From: Streptomyces sp. B21-083
GTDB taxonomy: Bacteria; Actinomycetota; Actinomycetes; Streptomycetales; Streptomycetaceae
Length of the DNA: 64,000 nucleotides
Assembly: GCF_036898825.1 (NCBI RefSeq)
Contig: NZ_JARUND010000001.1
Coordinates: 1,054,001 to 1,118,000 of the forward strand
Direction of reading: 5' to 3'
A model generated the notes under the pieces. That model searched no databases, had not been told where the DNA came from, and was given only the letters and a program-made list of their open reading frames with translations. Position numbers and translations under genes: made by a program. Below, piece by piece: positions 34,985 through 43,312 of this stretch (positions are counted from its first letter, which is position 1; every line of letters begins with the position of its first letter).

Positions 34985-35740
34985 TCACCGGCCCGCCGGG
35001 CGCAGCCGCAGGCCCTGCATGCCGCCGTCGACGGCGAGCGCGGTGCCGGTGGTGGCGCCGGACAGGGGGCTCGCCAAGTAGGCGATGGCGCCCGCGACTT
35101 CGGCTGCCGAGACCAGGCGGCCGGTGGGCTGGCGGGACTCCAGCGCGGCGCGTTCTGCGGCGGAGTCGGGGGCCGCGTCGAGGAGACGGCCGATCCACGG
35201 AGTGTCGACCGTCCCCGGGTTGACGCAGTTCACGCGGACACCCTCACGCACGTGGTCGGCGGCCATGGCGAGGGTCAGCGAGTACACGGCGCCCTTGGTG
35301 GCGCTGTACAGGGCGCGCTGCGGCAGGCCGGCCGTGGCCGCGATCGAGCAGGTGTTCACTATGGCGGCGTGCGCCGAGTTCCGCAGGTGCGGCAGCGCGG
35401 CGCGGGCCACGCGGACCATGCCGAGCACGTTGACGTCGAAAACGCGGTGCCATTCCTCGTCGTCGTTGTCCTCGACGGTGCCCTGGGCGCCGACGCCGGC
35501 GTTGTTGACGACGATGTCGAGGCCGCCGAGATCGGCCACGGCCGCGGCGACCGCCTCCCGTACGGACGTGTCGTCGGTGACGTCCGCCTTGTGTCCGAGC
35601 AGCGGTTCCTCGACCGACGACGGGTCCAGGTCGAGGACTGCGACCTGGGCGCCGCGTGCCGCCAGCAGTTCCGCGGTGGCCCGGCCGATGCCGGACGCGC
35701 CGCCCGTGACCAGCGCCTTGAGACCCTCGAAGTCGGTCAT
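34985..35740 (-). CDS. SDR oxidoreductase, probable 2-keto-3-deoxy-L-fuconate dehydrogenase
   Basis: 251-residue classical short-chain dehydrogenase: cofactor motif [10 protein letters not shown], Asp-specific VLDLDPSS (suggesting NAD), NNAG, catalytic Ser in NTCSIAA and YSATK. In the Xanthomonas-type fucose route an SDR oxidises 2-keto-3-deoxy-L-fuconate to the 2,4-diketo acid. With an AKR next door taking the first step, this SDR is best placed at the later oxidation; the reverse assignment is possible. It overlaps the dehydratase stop by four bases. Confidence 0.84.
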   Translation of the reverse strand: MTDFEGLKALVTGGASGIGRATAELLAARGAQVAVLDLDPSSVEEPLLGHKADVTDDTSVREAVAAAVADLGGLDIVVNNAGVGAQGTVEDNDDEEWHRVFDVNVLGMVRVARAALPHLRNSAHAAIVNTCSIAATAGLPQRALYSATKGAVYSLTLAMAADHVREGVRVNCVNPGTVDTPWIGRLLDAAPDSAAERAALESRQPTGRLVSAAEVAGAIAYLASPLSGATTGTALAVDGGMQGLRLRPAGR

Positions 35741-37077
35741 GCGGCGTGCCCCTTCTCCTTCGCCAGGTCGGCGGCCCAGAAACTGCCGCCGGGGAACGTG
35801 TACTCCGCGACGGACTCGGGCCGCATGGTCGCGGAGAAGCCCGGCGCGGTCGGTGCCAGGTAATGACCTTGCCTGACCACCACGGGGTCGAGGAAGTGGT
35901 CGTGTAGATGATCGACGTACTCGATGACCCGGTTCTCGGTCGTGCCGGCCAGCGCCACGTAGTCGAACATCGACAGGTGCTGGACGAGTTCGCACAGGCC
36001 GACGCCGCCCGCGTGCGGGCAGACGGGGACACCGAACTTGGCGGCGAGAAGCAGGATGGCGAGGTTCTCGTTGACGCCGCCGACGCGGGCCGCGTCGATC
36101 TGCACGATGTCGAGGGCGTCGGCCTGGAGGAGTTGCTTGAAGACGACGCGGTTCTGGACGTGTTCGCCGGTGGCGACCTTGACGGGTGCGACGGCCCGGC
36201 GGATCGTGGCGTGGCCGAGGATGTCGTCGGGGCTGGTGGGCTCCTCGATCCAGTAGGGGTCGAACTCGGCGAGCGCCTTGGTCCAGCGGATCGCCTCGTC
36301 GACGTCCCAGCGCTGGTTGGCGTCGATCGCCATACGGATGTCGGGGCCGACGACACTGCGGGCGACCCGGCAGCGGCGCATGTCGTCCTCAAGGTCCGAT
36401 CCGACCTTGAGCTTGATCTGTGTGAAGCCGTCGGCGACGGCCTCGGCGGCGAGCCGGGTGAGCTTCTCGTCGTCGTAGCCGAGCCAGCCGGCGGAGGTGG
36501 TGTAGGCGGGGAATCCCGTCGCCAGCAGCTCGGCGGTGCGATCGGCGGCGCCCTCCCGGCCCCGGCGCAGCAGGTCGAGGGCCTCCTCGGGGGTGAGCGC
36601 GTCGGTGAGGTAGCGGAAGTCGATCTGCCGGACGAGCCACTCGGGTTCCGCCTCGGCGAGCAGCCGCCACAGGGGCCGGCCGGCCCGTTTCGCGGCGAGA
36701 TCCCACACGGCGTTGACGACGGCGCCGATCGCCATGTGCATCACGCCCTTCTCGGGCCCGAGCCAGCGCAGCTGACTGTCGCCGATCAGGTCGCGGTTCA
36801 GGGTGCCCGGGTCCGCGCACAGCTCGTCGACGGACCGGCCGATCACATGACCGCGCAGCGCGTCGATCGCGGCGACCTGGACCTCGTTGCCCCGCCCGAT
36901 GGTGAAGGTGAACCCGTGCCCCTCGTGCCCGTCGGCGGCGTCGGTACGCAGCACGACGTAGGCCGCCGAGTAGTCGGGGTCGGGGTTCATCGCGTCGGAG
37001 CCGTCGAGCTCCCGCGAGGTGGGGAACCGGATGTCGTAGGTGTCGACCGCGGTGACGCGGGCGGGAGTCGGTGACAC
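35737..37077 (-). CDS. L-fuconate dehydratase (enolase superfamily)
   Basis: 446-residue MR-subgroup enolase-superfamily enzyme that dehydrates L-fuconate to 2-keto-3-deoxy-L-fuconate. The capping domain starts [31 protein letters not shown] (split as 1-35). Base Lys pair is in [10 protein letters not shown]; Mg ligands are in [21 protein letters not shown] and VATGEHVQN; the acid His is in [12 protein letters not shown]. Long members with the GSDAM segment are specifically fuconate dehydratases, so the substrate call is stronger than usual. It lies 28 bases after the permease gene. Confidence 0.92.
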   Translation of the reverse strand: MSPTPARVTAVDTYDIRFPTSRELDGSDAMNPDPDYSAAYVVLRTDAADGHEGHGFTFTIGRGNEVQVAAIDALRGHVIGRSVDELCADPGTLNRDLIGDSQLRWLGPEKGVMHMAIGAVVNAVWDLAAKRAGRPLWRLLAEAEPEWLVRQIDFRYLTDALTPEEALDLLRRGREGAADRTAELLATGFPAYTTSAGWLGYDDEKLTRLAAEAVADGFTQIKLKVGSDLEDDMRRCRVARSVVGPDIRMAIDANQRWDVDEAIRWTKALAEFDPYWIEEPTSPDDILGHATIRRAVAPVKVATGEHVQNRVVFKQLLQADALDIVQIDAARVGGVNENLAILLLAAKFGVPVCPHAGGVGLCELVQHLSMFDYVALAGTTENRVIEYVDHLHDHFLDPVVVRQGHYLAPTAPGFSATMRPESVAEYTFPGGSFWAADLAKEKGHAA

Positions 37078-37105
37078 GGAAGGCCTTTCGGTTGGGTGTA
37101 AGGGA

Positions 37106-38131
37106 TCAGTCCTGGGCTCGGCCGGTGGTGAGACGGGCGATCACGAGTGCGAGCAGGATGATTCCGCCGTAGATGGCGTCGATCCAGAAGGACGGCACCT
37201 GGGCCAGGGTGAGCATGGTCTTGACCACGCCCAGCAGGAGAACGCCGGTCAGGGCCCCAAACATGGTGCCCCGGCCGCCGTCGAGGCTGATGCCTCCGAT
37301 GACAGCGGCGGCGAACACGGTGAAGATCATGTTCTCGCCCTGGTTCGCGCCGATCGCGCCGACGTAGCCGGTGTACATGAGTCCACCGACCGAGGCGAGG
37401 ACACCAGCGACGACGTAGACCCCCAGGCGGACCCGGTCGACTCGGATGCCCGCGGCGCGCGCCGCTTCCAGGTTGCCGCCGATCGCGTACAGCGACCGGC
37501 CGACCCGGTGGTACTTGAGCACCAGCCCGGCGACGGCGAACGCCGCGGCGGCGAGCCACACCGACAGGGGGATGTGCAGGAAGGTGGTGGTGGCCAGCGA
37601 GAAGAACGCGTCCGGCATGCCGAACAGCGTCTTGCCCTTGGTTGCCCCGACGAGGAGTCCGCGCAGGACGATCAGCATGGCGAGGGTGACGATGAACGCG
37701 TTGAGCTTCACCTTCACCACGAGAAAGCCGTTGAAGGCACCGACGACCGCGCCCACCAGGGGGATGGCCAACAGAGCGACGCCCACGGGGAGTTCGGTAC
37801 CCCAGCCGGCCTGGGCCGCCGGCAGCACCAGGAGCGCCGCCACCGCAGGCGCGATGCCGACCATCGATTCGAGCGACAGGTCGAACTTACCGGTGATGAG
37901 CACCAGCGACTCGGCGAGTACCACCATCGCCAGCGCGGCGGACGAGGCCAGGATGGAGATCAGGGTGGCTTCGGTGAAGAAGGAGTCGTTGAGGACGGAA
38001 CCGAGCAGCAGTAGCAGCAACAGCGCTGGAACCAGGGCGAGTTCGCGCGCCCGTCGCAGCAGCACGGTCCTCGCCGACCGCACGTTGGGCACTGGCGCCG
38101 TCCTCGCCGGTGAGGCCTTCGTGTCAGCCAT
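37106..38131 (-). CDS. Sugar ABC transporter permease (RbsC/AraH family), probable L-fucose importer
   Basis: 341-residue membrane permease with about ten helices and the family signature [24 protein letters not shown] segment ([33 protein letters not shown]). GGAGTGGACC precedes the ATG. Its start lies 8 bases inside the ATPase gene. With the ATPase and binding protein it forms a CUT2-type importer. The substrate is inferred as L-fucose from the operon. Confidence 0.9.
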   Translation of the reverse strand: MADTKASPARTAPVPNVRSARTVLLRRARELALVPALLLLLLLGSVLNDSFFTEATLISILASSAALAMVVLAESLVLITGKFDLSLESMVGIAPAVAALLVLPAAQAGWGTELPVGVALLAIPLVGAVVGAFNGFLVVKVKLNAFIVTLAMLIVLRGLLVGATKGKTLFGMPDAFFSLATTTFLHIPLSVWLAAAAFAVAGLVLKYHRVGRSLYAIGGNLEAARAAGIRVDRVRLGVYVVAGVLASVGGLMYTGYVGAIGANQGENMIFTVFAAAVIGGISLDGGRGTMFGALTGVLLLGVVKTMLTLAQVPSFWIDAIYGGIILLALVIARLTTGRAQD

Positions 38132-39650
38132 GGTCCACTCCTTCGATGGAGGCGATCAGCTCGTGGTCGCGCCAGCCCGCCGGGTGCTCGGCGACGACGC
38201 GGCCGTGGAAGAGAACGAGGACGCGGTCGCAGCGGCGCAGATCGTCGAGTTCGTCGGAGACGACCAGGACGGCGGTGCCGTCCTCGCTGGCGCTGTCCAT
38301 GCGCGCGAGGAGGGACTCCTTCGACTTCACGTCGACGCCCGCGGTGGGGTTGATGAGGACGAGCAGTTTGGGGTCGGAGGCGAGTGCGCGGGCCATGACG
38401 ACCTTCTGCGCGTTGCCGCCGGAGAGGTCGGACACGGGCTGGTCAGGGCCCTCGGTGTGGATGTCGAGACGGTCGATGAGGCCTGCGGCGAAGCCGCGTT
38501 TGCGGCTCTCGGAGACGAAGCCGTACCGGCCGAGGCGGCGCAGGACACTCATGGTGGCGTTGTCCCCGACGGTCATGCCGGAGACCAGCCCCTCCTCGTG
38601 CCGGTCACGCGGCACACAGGCGACGCCCGCCGTCAACGCCGCCTGCACATCGCCGAACGGCAGCCGTTCGCCGTCGAGTCGGGCGCTGCCACCGGTGGGT
38701 GTGCGCAGTCCGGCGAAGGACTCGGCCAGCTCGATCTTGCCGCTGGCGCTGGAGCCGGCGAGCCCGACGACCTCACCGCGGCGCACGGTCAGGTCGATGT
38801 TCTCGTACGCCGGTGAGGTGAGCCCCTCGGCTGCCAGCAGCACCGGCGCCCCGGGCTCGACTCCCTTGGGAGTGAAGGCCTGTTCGGCGATCGACTCACC
38901 GGCCATGGCCTCTACCAGGGCCTGGCGCGGAAGGTCGGCGACGGGGGCGGTGGTGATCCAGCGGGCGTCGCGCAGGACGGTCACCGTCTGGCACACCTCG
39001 TACACCTCCTGGAGGTGGTGCGAGATGAACAGGAAGGTGACGCCGGAGTCCTGGAGTGCGCGCATCCGGGTGAAGAGCCGGTCGATCTCCCGGCTGTCGA
39101 GCTGGGCGGTCGGTTCGTCGAGGACGATGAACCGGGCGCCGATGCTCAACGCCCGGGCGATCTCCACCATTTGGCGGTCCTCGACCTTGAGCTCGGCGGT
39201 GCGGGCCTCCGGGTCGACGTGGACGTCCCAGGTGTCGAGGAGTTCGGCGGCCTCGGCGCGCAATCGGCGCCAGCTGATCGCGCCGCCTCGGCCGGTGGGT
39301 TGCCGGTTGATGAAGAGGTTCTCGGCGACCGTCAACTCGGGGACGACAGTGGGTTTCTGGTAGACGCAGGCCACCTTGGAGCGCCAGGCGTCGCGGTCGG
39401 CGAGCGGAGGGGCGGGCCGGCCGTCGAAGCTGACCGTGCCCTCGTCGGGGGTCTGGAGGCCGGTGAGGATGGTGACCAGGGTGGATTTTCCGGCGCCGTT
39501 GCGGCCGACGAGGGCGTGCGACTCACCCGGCAGGACGGTGAGCCGGCCGCCCTGGAGCGCGGTGGTGGGGCCGTACCGCTTGGTGATGTCACGCGCCTCG
39601 ACGAGCGGTACGGCGGCGGTGTGTGGGTTCTCCCGTGGCTGGCTGTTCAT
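38124..39650 (-). CDS. Sugar ABC transporter ATPase with two nucleotide-binding domains (RbsA/XylG type)
   Basis: 508-residue CUT2 ATPase. NBD1: Walker A GRNGAGKSTLV, signature LKVEDRQMVEIARAL, Walker B FIVLDEPTAQLD. NBD2: degenerate Walker A GSSASGKIELAES and intact LSGGNAQKVVMARAL, as usual in this family, where only one site is fully active. It overlaps the binding-protein stop by four bases. Drives uptake in the fucose operon. Confidence 0.92.
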   Translation of the reverse strand: MNSQPRENPHTAAVPLVEARDITKRYGPTTALQGGRLTVLPGESHALVGRNGAGKSTLVTILTGLQTPDEGTVSFDGRPAPPLADRDAWRSKVACVYQKPTVVPELTVAENLFINRQPTGRGGAISWRRLRAEAAELLDTWDVHVDPEARTAELKVEDRQMVEIARALSIGARFIVLDEPTAQLDSREIDRLFTRMRALQDSGVTFLFISHHLQEVYEVCQTVTVLRDARWITTAPVADLPRQALVEAMAGESIAEQAFTPKGVEPGAPVLLAAEGLTSPAYENIDLTVRRGEVVGLAGSSASGKIELAESFAGLRTPTGGSARLDGERLPFGDVQAALTAGVACVPRDRHEEGLVSGMTVGDNATMSVLRRLGRYGFVSESRKRGFAAGLIDRLDIHTEGPDQPVSDLSGGNAQKVVMARALASDPKLLVLINPTAGVDVKSKESLLARMDSASEDGTAVLVVSDELDDLRRCDRVLVLFHGRVVAEHPAGWRDHELIASIEGVDHG

Positions 39651-40729
39651 CCGACCGTGTTGCCCCAGAGCGCGCTGTCGTCGACGTTGTCCTTGGTGAC
39701 CAGGGGGGCGGGCAGCTGGTCCTCCAGGATGCCGCTGGGCAGCTTGACGATCGTGGAGCCGTGGTCGGTCGGGCCCGGCTTGAAGGTCTTCCCCTCCATC
39801 GCGGCCTTGATGTAGAACATGCCGTATTTGGCGTAGAGGTCCGCGGGCTGCGAGACGGTCGCGTCGATCTCACCCTTGCGGATCGCGTCGAACTCCTGCG
39901 GGATGCCGTCGTTCGAGACGATGGCGATATGCCCGGGCTGGCCCGCCTTCTTCAGCATCCCCTTGGACTTCAGGGTCTGGAGCGTGGGCGCGAGGTAGAC
40001 CCCGCCGGCCTGCATGTAGATGCCCTTGAGGTCCGGGTTGGCGTTGAGCAGTGTGTCGAGCTTGGAGGCCGCGGTGTCCGACTCCCACTTGGCGGGGATC
40101 TCCAGCACCTTGAGCTTCGGGAACTTCGCCTTCACACAGGCCCGGAACGCCTCCGACCGGTCACGGCCGTTCACCGACGCGAGATCGCCCATGATCTGGA
40201 CGACCTTGCCCGAGGTGATGTGCTTGCCCAGGTACTCGCAGGCCTGCTCGCCGTACGCGACGTTGTTGGCGCGTACGACCATGGCGACCTTGCCCTTCTC
40301 GGGCGCCACGTCGACGGCCACGACGGGCACGCCCTTGCGTTCGGCCTGGTCGAGTCCTGCCTCGATGGCGGCGCTGTCCAGAGGCGCCACCACCAGGCCC
40401 TTCACACCCTGGTTGAGCTGGTTGTTGATGTCGGTGATCTGCTGCGCCGGGTCGCTGTTGGAGTTGACGGTCTTCAGCGTGTCGACGCCCTCGGCCTTGG
40501 CCATCTTCGGCACATAGTCGTTGTACGCCTGCCAGAACGGCGACGTCAGCAACGGGAGGATCACCCCTACCTTGCCGGTCCCGCCACCGTCGTTGCCACC
40601 CGAGGCGACGCTGTCCTTGGTGCTGCCGCAGGCGCTGAGCACCAGCCCGGCACAGGCGGCCACGGCCACCGCGCCGACGCCGGTCGTCCTGCGTCGCTTC
40701 TTCGGGTTCCCCACTGTTCTGTCGAACAT
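39647..40729 (-). CDS. Sugar-binding lipoprotein of the fucose ABC importer
   Basis: 360-residue periplasmic-binding-protein type I (Peripla_BP_4). The ATG at 40729 is set by GGAGCTGTCAG. Signal peptide with lipobox LVLSAC-GSTKD, then two lobes: KVGVILPLLTSPFWQAYNDYVPKMAK and later IAIVSNDGIPQEFDAIRKGEIDATV. Anchored outside the membrane, it delivers the sugar to the permease. First gene of the eight-gene operon reading to 32801, transcribed from the operator-containing region it shares with the regulator gene. Confidence 0.9.
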   Translation of the reverse strand: MFDRTVGNPKKRRRTTGVGAVAVAACAGLVLSACGSTKDSVASGGNDGGGTGKVGVILPLLTSPFWQAYNDYVPKMAKAEGVDTLKTVNSNSDPAQQITDINNQLNQGVKGLVVAPLDSAAIEAGLDQAERKGVPVVAVDVAPEKGKVAMVVRANNVAYGEQACEYLGKHITSGKVVQIMGDLASVNGRDRSEAFRACVKAKFPKLKVLEIPAKWESDTAASKLDTLLNANPDLKGIYMQAGGVYLAPTLQTLKSKGMLKKAGQPGHIAIVSNDGIPQEFDAIRKGEIDATVSQPADLYAKYGMFYIKAAMEGKTFKPGPTDHGSTIVKLPSGILEDQLPAPLVTKDNVDDSALWGNTVG

Positions 40730-40835
40730 CTGACAGCTCCTCGTTGAGCGTGATCGAGCGGATGACCGCATATTTATCAGACCACTTCCAGGTTAGAACA
40801 CCCCACAGGGCCAAATTTTCCTCAATTGGACCTGT

Positions 40836-40850
40836 AGTGGTCCGACCACT
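40836..40850. promoter_or_regulatory. Perfect palindrome AGTGGTC-C-GACCACT, candidate FadR-type operator
   Basis: A 15-base perfect dyad containing TGGTCCGACCA, matching the TGGT-N3-ACCA style of FadR/FCD-family operators. It lies between the divergent fucose operon and its GntR-family gene, 46 bases before the regulator GTG. Half-site-like words (AGACCACT at 40779, GGTTAGA at 40791 and 40856) flank it. Confidence 0.6.
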
Positions 40851-40895
40851 CTACTGGTTAGACTGCGGCGGCACCCGGCGACAGGAGGACACGGC

Positions 40896-41633
40896 GTGGA
40901 CGAGATCCCGGCCGTCAGCACAGAGGCCGCCCCGCAGAAGGGCAGCGTGACGCAGCGCGCCATCGAGCAGATAAAGGCGATGATCGGCGAGGGCCGCCTG
41001 GAACCCGGCCAGCGGCTGCCCACCGAGCGTGATCTCGCCGTCCGACTGGGCATCTCGCGCAGCTCGATGCGGGAGGCGATCCGGGCGCTCACCGTGATGG
41101 GCGTGCTGGAGGCCCGGCACGGCTCGGGTATCTACGTGACCCAGCTGGAGGCCGGCGATCTGCTGGAGACCTTCGGTGTGGTCGCGGATCTCTCGCGGGG
41201 CCCGCGGCTGGCCGAGCTGCTGGAGGTCCGGCGCATCCTGGAGTCGACGGCGACCGCGCTGGCCGCCGCACGGATCACCCCCGACCAGCTCGCGGAGGTG
41301 GAGAAGCACCTCACGGCGATGAACGCCACCGACGATCCCGAGGAGATCCTCGCCCACGACCTGGCCTTCCATCGCGCGATCACCGCCGCGGCCGGGAACG
41401 ACAGCATGGCGGCGATCCTGGAGGGCCTCTCCTCCCGCACCTTCCGCGCCCGCGTCTGGCGCGCCTACCAGGAGGAGGGCGCGTTCGCGCGCACGCGGCG
41501 TGAGCACGCGGCGATCCACCGTGCGCTGGTCGCCCGCGACCCGGAGGCGGCCCGAGCGGCAGCGGCGGCGCACGTGGGGGAGGTGGAGCAGTGGTTGCGG
41601 GGGCAGCACGACGCTCCGCTGGGAGGGCCGTGA
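40896..41633 (+). CDS. GntR-family regulator, FadR/FCD subfamily, probable fucose-operon repressor
   Basis: 245-residue regulator. GTG start after ACAGGAGGACACGGC. Winged helix: IKAMIGEGRLEPGQRLPTERDLAVRLGISRSSMREAIRAL (given here in part as residues about 25-75). The FCD effector domain follows, with metal-binding Asp/His residues in HDLAFHRAI and later HAAIHRALV. Such repressors release DNA on binding a sugar acid or related carboxylate; here fuconate or 2-keto-3-deoxyfuconate is the natural guess. Divergent from the operon with a palindrome between. Confidence 0.88.
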   Translation: MDEIPAVSTEAAPQKGSVTQRAIEQIKAMIGEGRLEPGQRLPTERDLAVRLGISRSSMREAIRALTVMGVLEARHGSGIYVTQLEAGDLLETFGVVADLSRGPRLAELLEVRRILESTATALAAARITPDQLAEVEKHLTAMNATDDPEEILAHDLAFHRAITAAAGNDSMAAILEGLSSRTFRARVWRAYQEEGAFARTRREHAAIHRALVARDPEAARAAAAAHVGEVEQWLRGQHDAPLGGP

Positions 41634-41654
41634 CTTGTCCGCGGGCCCGGTCGG

Positions 41655-41698
41655 GGCTGGTCGCGCAGTTCCCCGCGCCCCTTGCGGGGGGCGCGGGG
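41655..41698. repeat. Dispersed GC-rich repeat, copy 3, forming a terminator between convergent genes
   Basis: Core at 41663-41682. CCCCGCGCCCC (41671-41681) pairs perfectly with GGGGCGCGGGG (41688-41698), an 11-bp stem between the regulator and fucosidase stops. Confidence 0.8.
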
Positions 41699-41712
41699 CG
41701 TCCCCTCGATCG

Positions 41713-43284
41713 TCAGGCCGGCGCCGACCGGTAGAGGCCGAGTTCCGCGATCCGCACCTCCGCGCGCGCCCGCGTCACCCGAACCCGCCACCGCCGGGCC
41801 CGTACGGGTGCCGTCAGCAGCAGGATCCGGCTCGCACCGACCGTGCCCGCCCCCGCCACCCGGGTCCAGCGGCCCCCGGTGAACACCTCGACGACGAAGT
41901 CCTCGACCTGCTGTCCGAGCCGGATGTCCTCCGCGAGCCGGACCCGGTCCACCTCCCGCTCCCTGCCGAGGTCGACGGTGACGGTCCCCGGCGTCCGGGT
42001 CACCTGGGCCCCGAGCGTCAGGTCGGCCGGCAGCTCCCGGTCGACGCGCTCCCGGAACTCCTTCAGCCGGGTGACGTCGGAGGCGGCGAGGCGGCCGTCC
42101 GTGTCCGGCGGGACGTTGAGGAGGAGTACGGCGTTGCGGCCGACCGAGCCGAAGTAGATCTCGGTCAACTGGTCGACTGTCTTGGGCTGTTGGTCGGCGT
42201 GGTAGAACCAGCCGTCCCGGATCGACACATCGCACTCGGCCGGCCACCACTGGACGTAGTCGGCCACCCCACGAGCCGCGACGAGGGCGTCCCGGCCGCC
42301 CATGTCCGCCGCGTCGTAGGAGAGCGCGAAGTCGGTCCGGCCGTAGTCCTTCTCGGTGACCGGTACGACGCTCCACTCGTTCTCGCGCGCCAGGCCGCCC
42401 TCATTGCCGACCCAGCGGACATCGGGGCCGGAGACGGCGATCGTGGCGTCCGGGGCGAGGGCGCGGACGAGGGTGTACCAGCTGTCCCAGTCGTACTTCT
42501 CGACCTTGTCCGGCGGGATGCGCCCCTGGGCGCCGTCGAACCAGACCTCGTCGACGGGCCCGTACTCGGTGAGGACCTCGTAGAGCTGGTCGAGCATATG
42601 GGCGCCGTAGTCGGTGGCGGGGAGGGTGAACACCGGGCCGTCCGGGCGGTCGTCGTTTGCGAGCGGTGTCGGGATGGTGTGCTCGGTGCGCGCGCTGCCG
42701 TTGGCGTAGACACCGTGCAGATACTGGTTCTCGTCGGCCGGGGAGATGTACACGCCGACCTTCAGCCCGTACCGCCGCATGGAGTCGGCGAACGAGCGCA
42801 GTACGTCGCCCTGTCCGCCACGCCAACTGCTCGATGCCACCGAGTGGCCGGTGTACCGGGAGGGGTAGAGGACGAAGCCGTCGTGATGCTTGACGGTGAG
42901 GATGGCGAGCCGGAAGCCGCCGTCGCGCAGGGCCCGCGCCCACTGGTCGGTGTCGAGGCCGGCCGGCTGGAAGACGTCCGGGTCCTCGTCGCCCGTGCCC
43001 CATTCGAGGCCGGTGAAGGTGTTGACGCCGAAGTGCAGGAACGCGGTCCGCTCCTGCCGCTGCCAGGCGATCTGCCGTGCGGTGGGCCTGACTTGGGATG
43101 CCTTGCGGACAAGGACCTCGGCGGAGTCGGTGGGGCCGACGGGGATACGGAAGGCCGGTTCCTCCGCGACCGGGGCCCCGAGCGGAGCCGCTGCCGGAGC
43201 CGGGGCGGCGAGGGCCTGTGAGGTGCCCCTGGATGCGGCGATCGCGGCGGCCGCCGTGACGAAGAGACGTCTGGAGACTGTCAT
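41713..43284 (-). CDS. Exported alpha-L-fucosidase, GH29
   Basis: 523-residue exported hydrolase. GAGGAGTCGTTCCCC precedes the ATG. Tat signal (MTVSRRLFVTAAA). GH29 barrel at about residues 60-395: TAFLHFGVNTFTGLEWG, AILTVKHHDGFVLYPS (His133-134), and the nucleophile Asp250 in DEVWFDGAQG. The last ~120 residues form a beta-sandwich, probably carbohydrate binding. The arrangement without a plant-type acid motif resembles GH29-B enzymes acting on alpha-1,3/1,4-linked fucose in branched glycans, but that subtype is a guess. Encoded 28 bases after the GH20 gene, so both are probably one message. Confidence 0.88.
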   Translation of the reverse strand: MTVSRRLFVTAAAAIAASRGTSQALAAPAPAAAPLGAPVAEEPAFRIPVGPTDSAEVLVRKASQVRPTARQIAWQRQERTAFLHFGVNTFTGLEWGTGDEDPDVFQPAGLDTDQWARALRDGGFRLAILTVKHHDGFVLYPSRYTGHSVASSSWRGGQGDVLRSFADSMRRYGLKVGVYISPADENQYLHGVYANGSARTEHTIPTPLANDDRPDGPVFTLPATDYGAHMLDQLYEVLTEYGPVDEVWFDGAQGRIPPDKVEKYDWDSWYTLVRALAPDATIAVSGPDVRWVGNEGGLARENEWSVVPVTEKDYGRTDFALSYDAADMGGRDALVAARGVADYVQWWPAECDVSIRDGWFYHADQQPKTVDQLTEIYFGSVGRNAVLLLNVPPDTDGRLAASDVTRLKEFRERVDRELPADLTLGAQVTRTPGTVTVDLGREREVDRVRLAEDIRLGQQVEDFVVEVFTGGRWTRVAGAGTVGASRILLLTAPVRARRWRVRVTRARAEVRIAELGLYRSAPA

Positions 43285-43312
43285 GGGGAACGACTCCTCG
43301 GGTCAAATGGTT

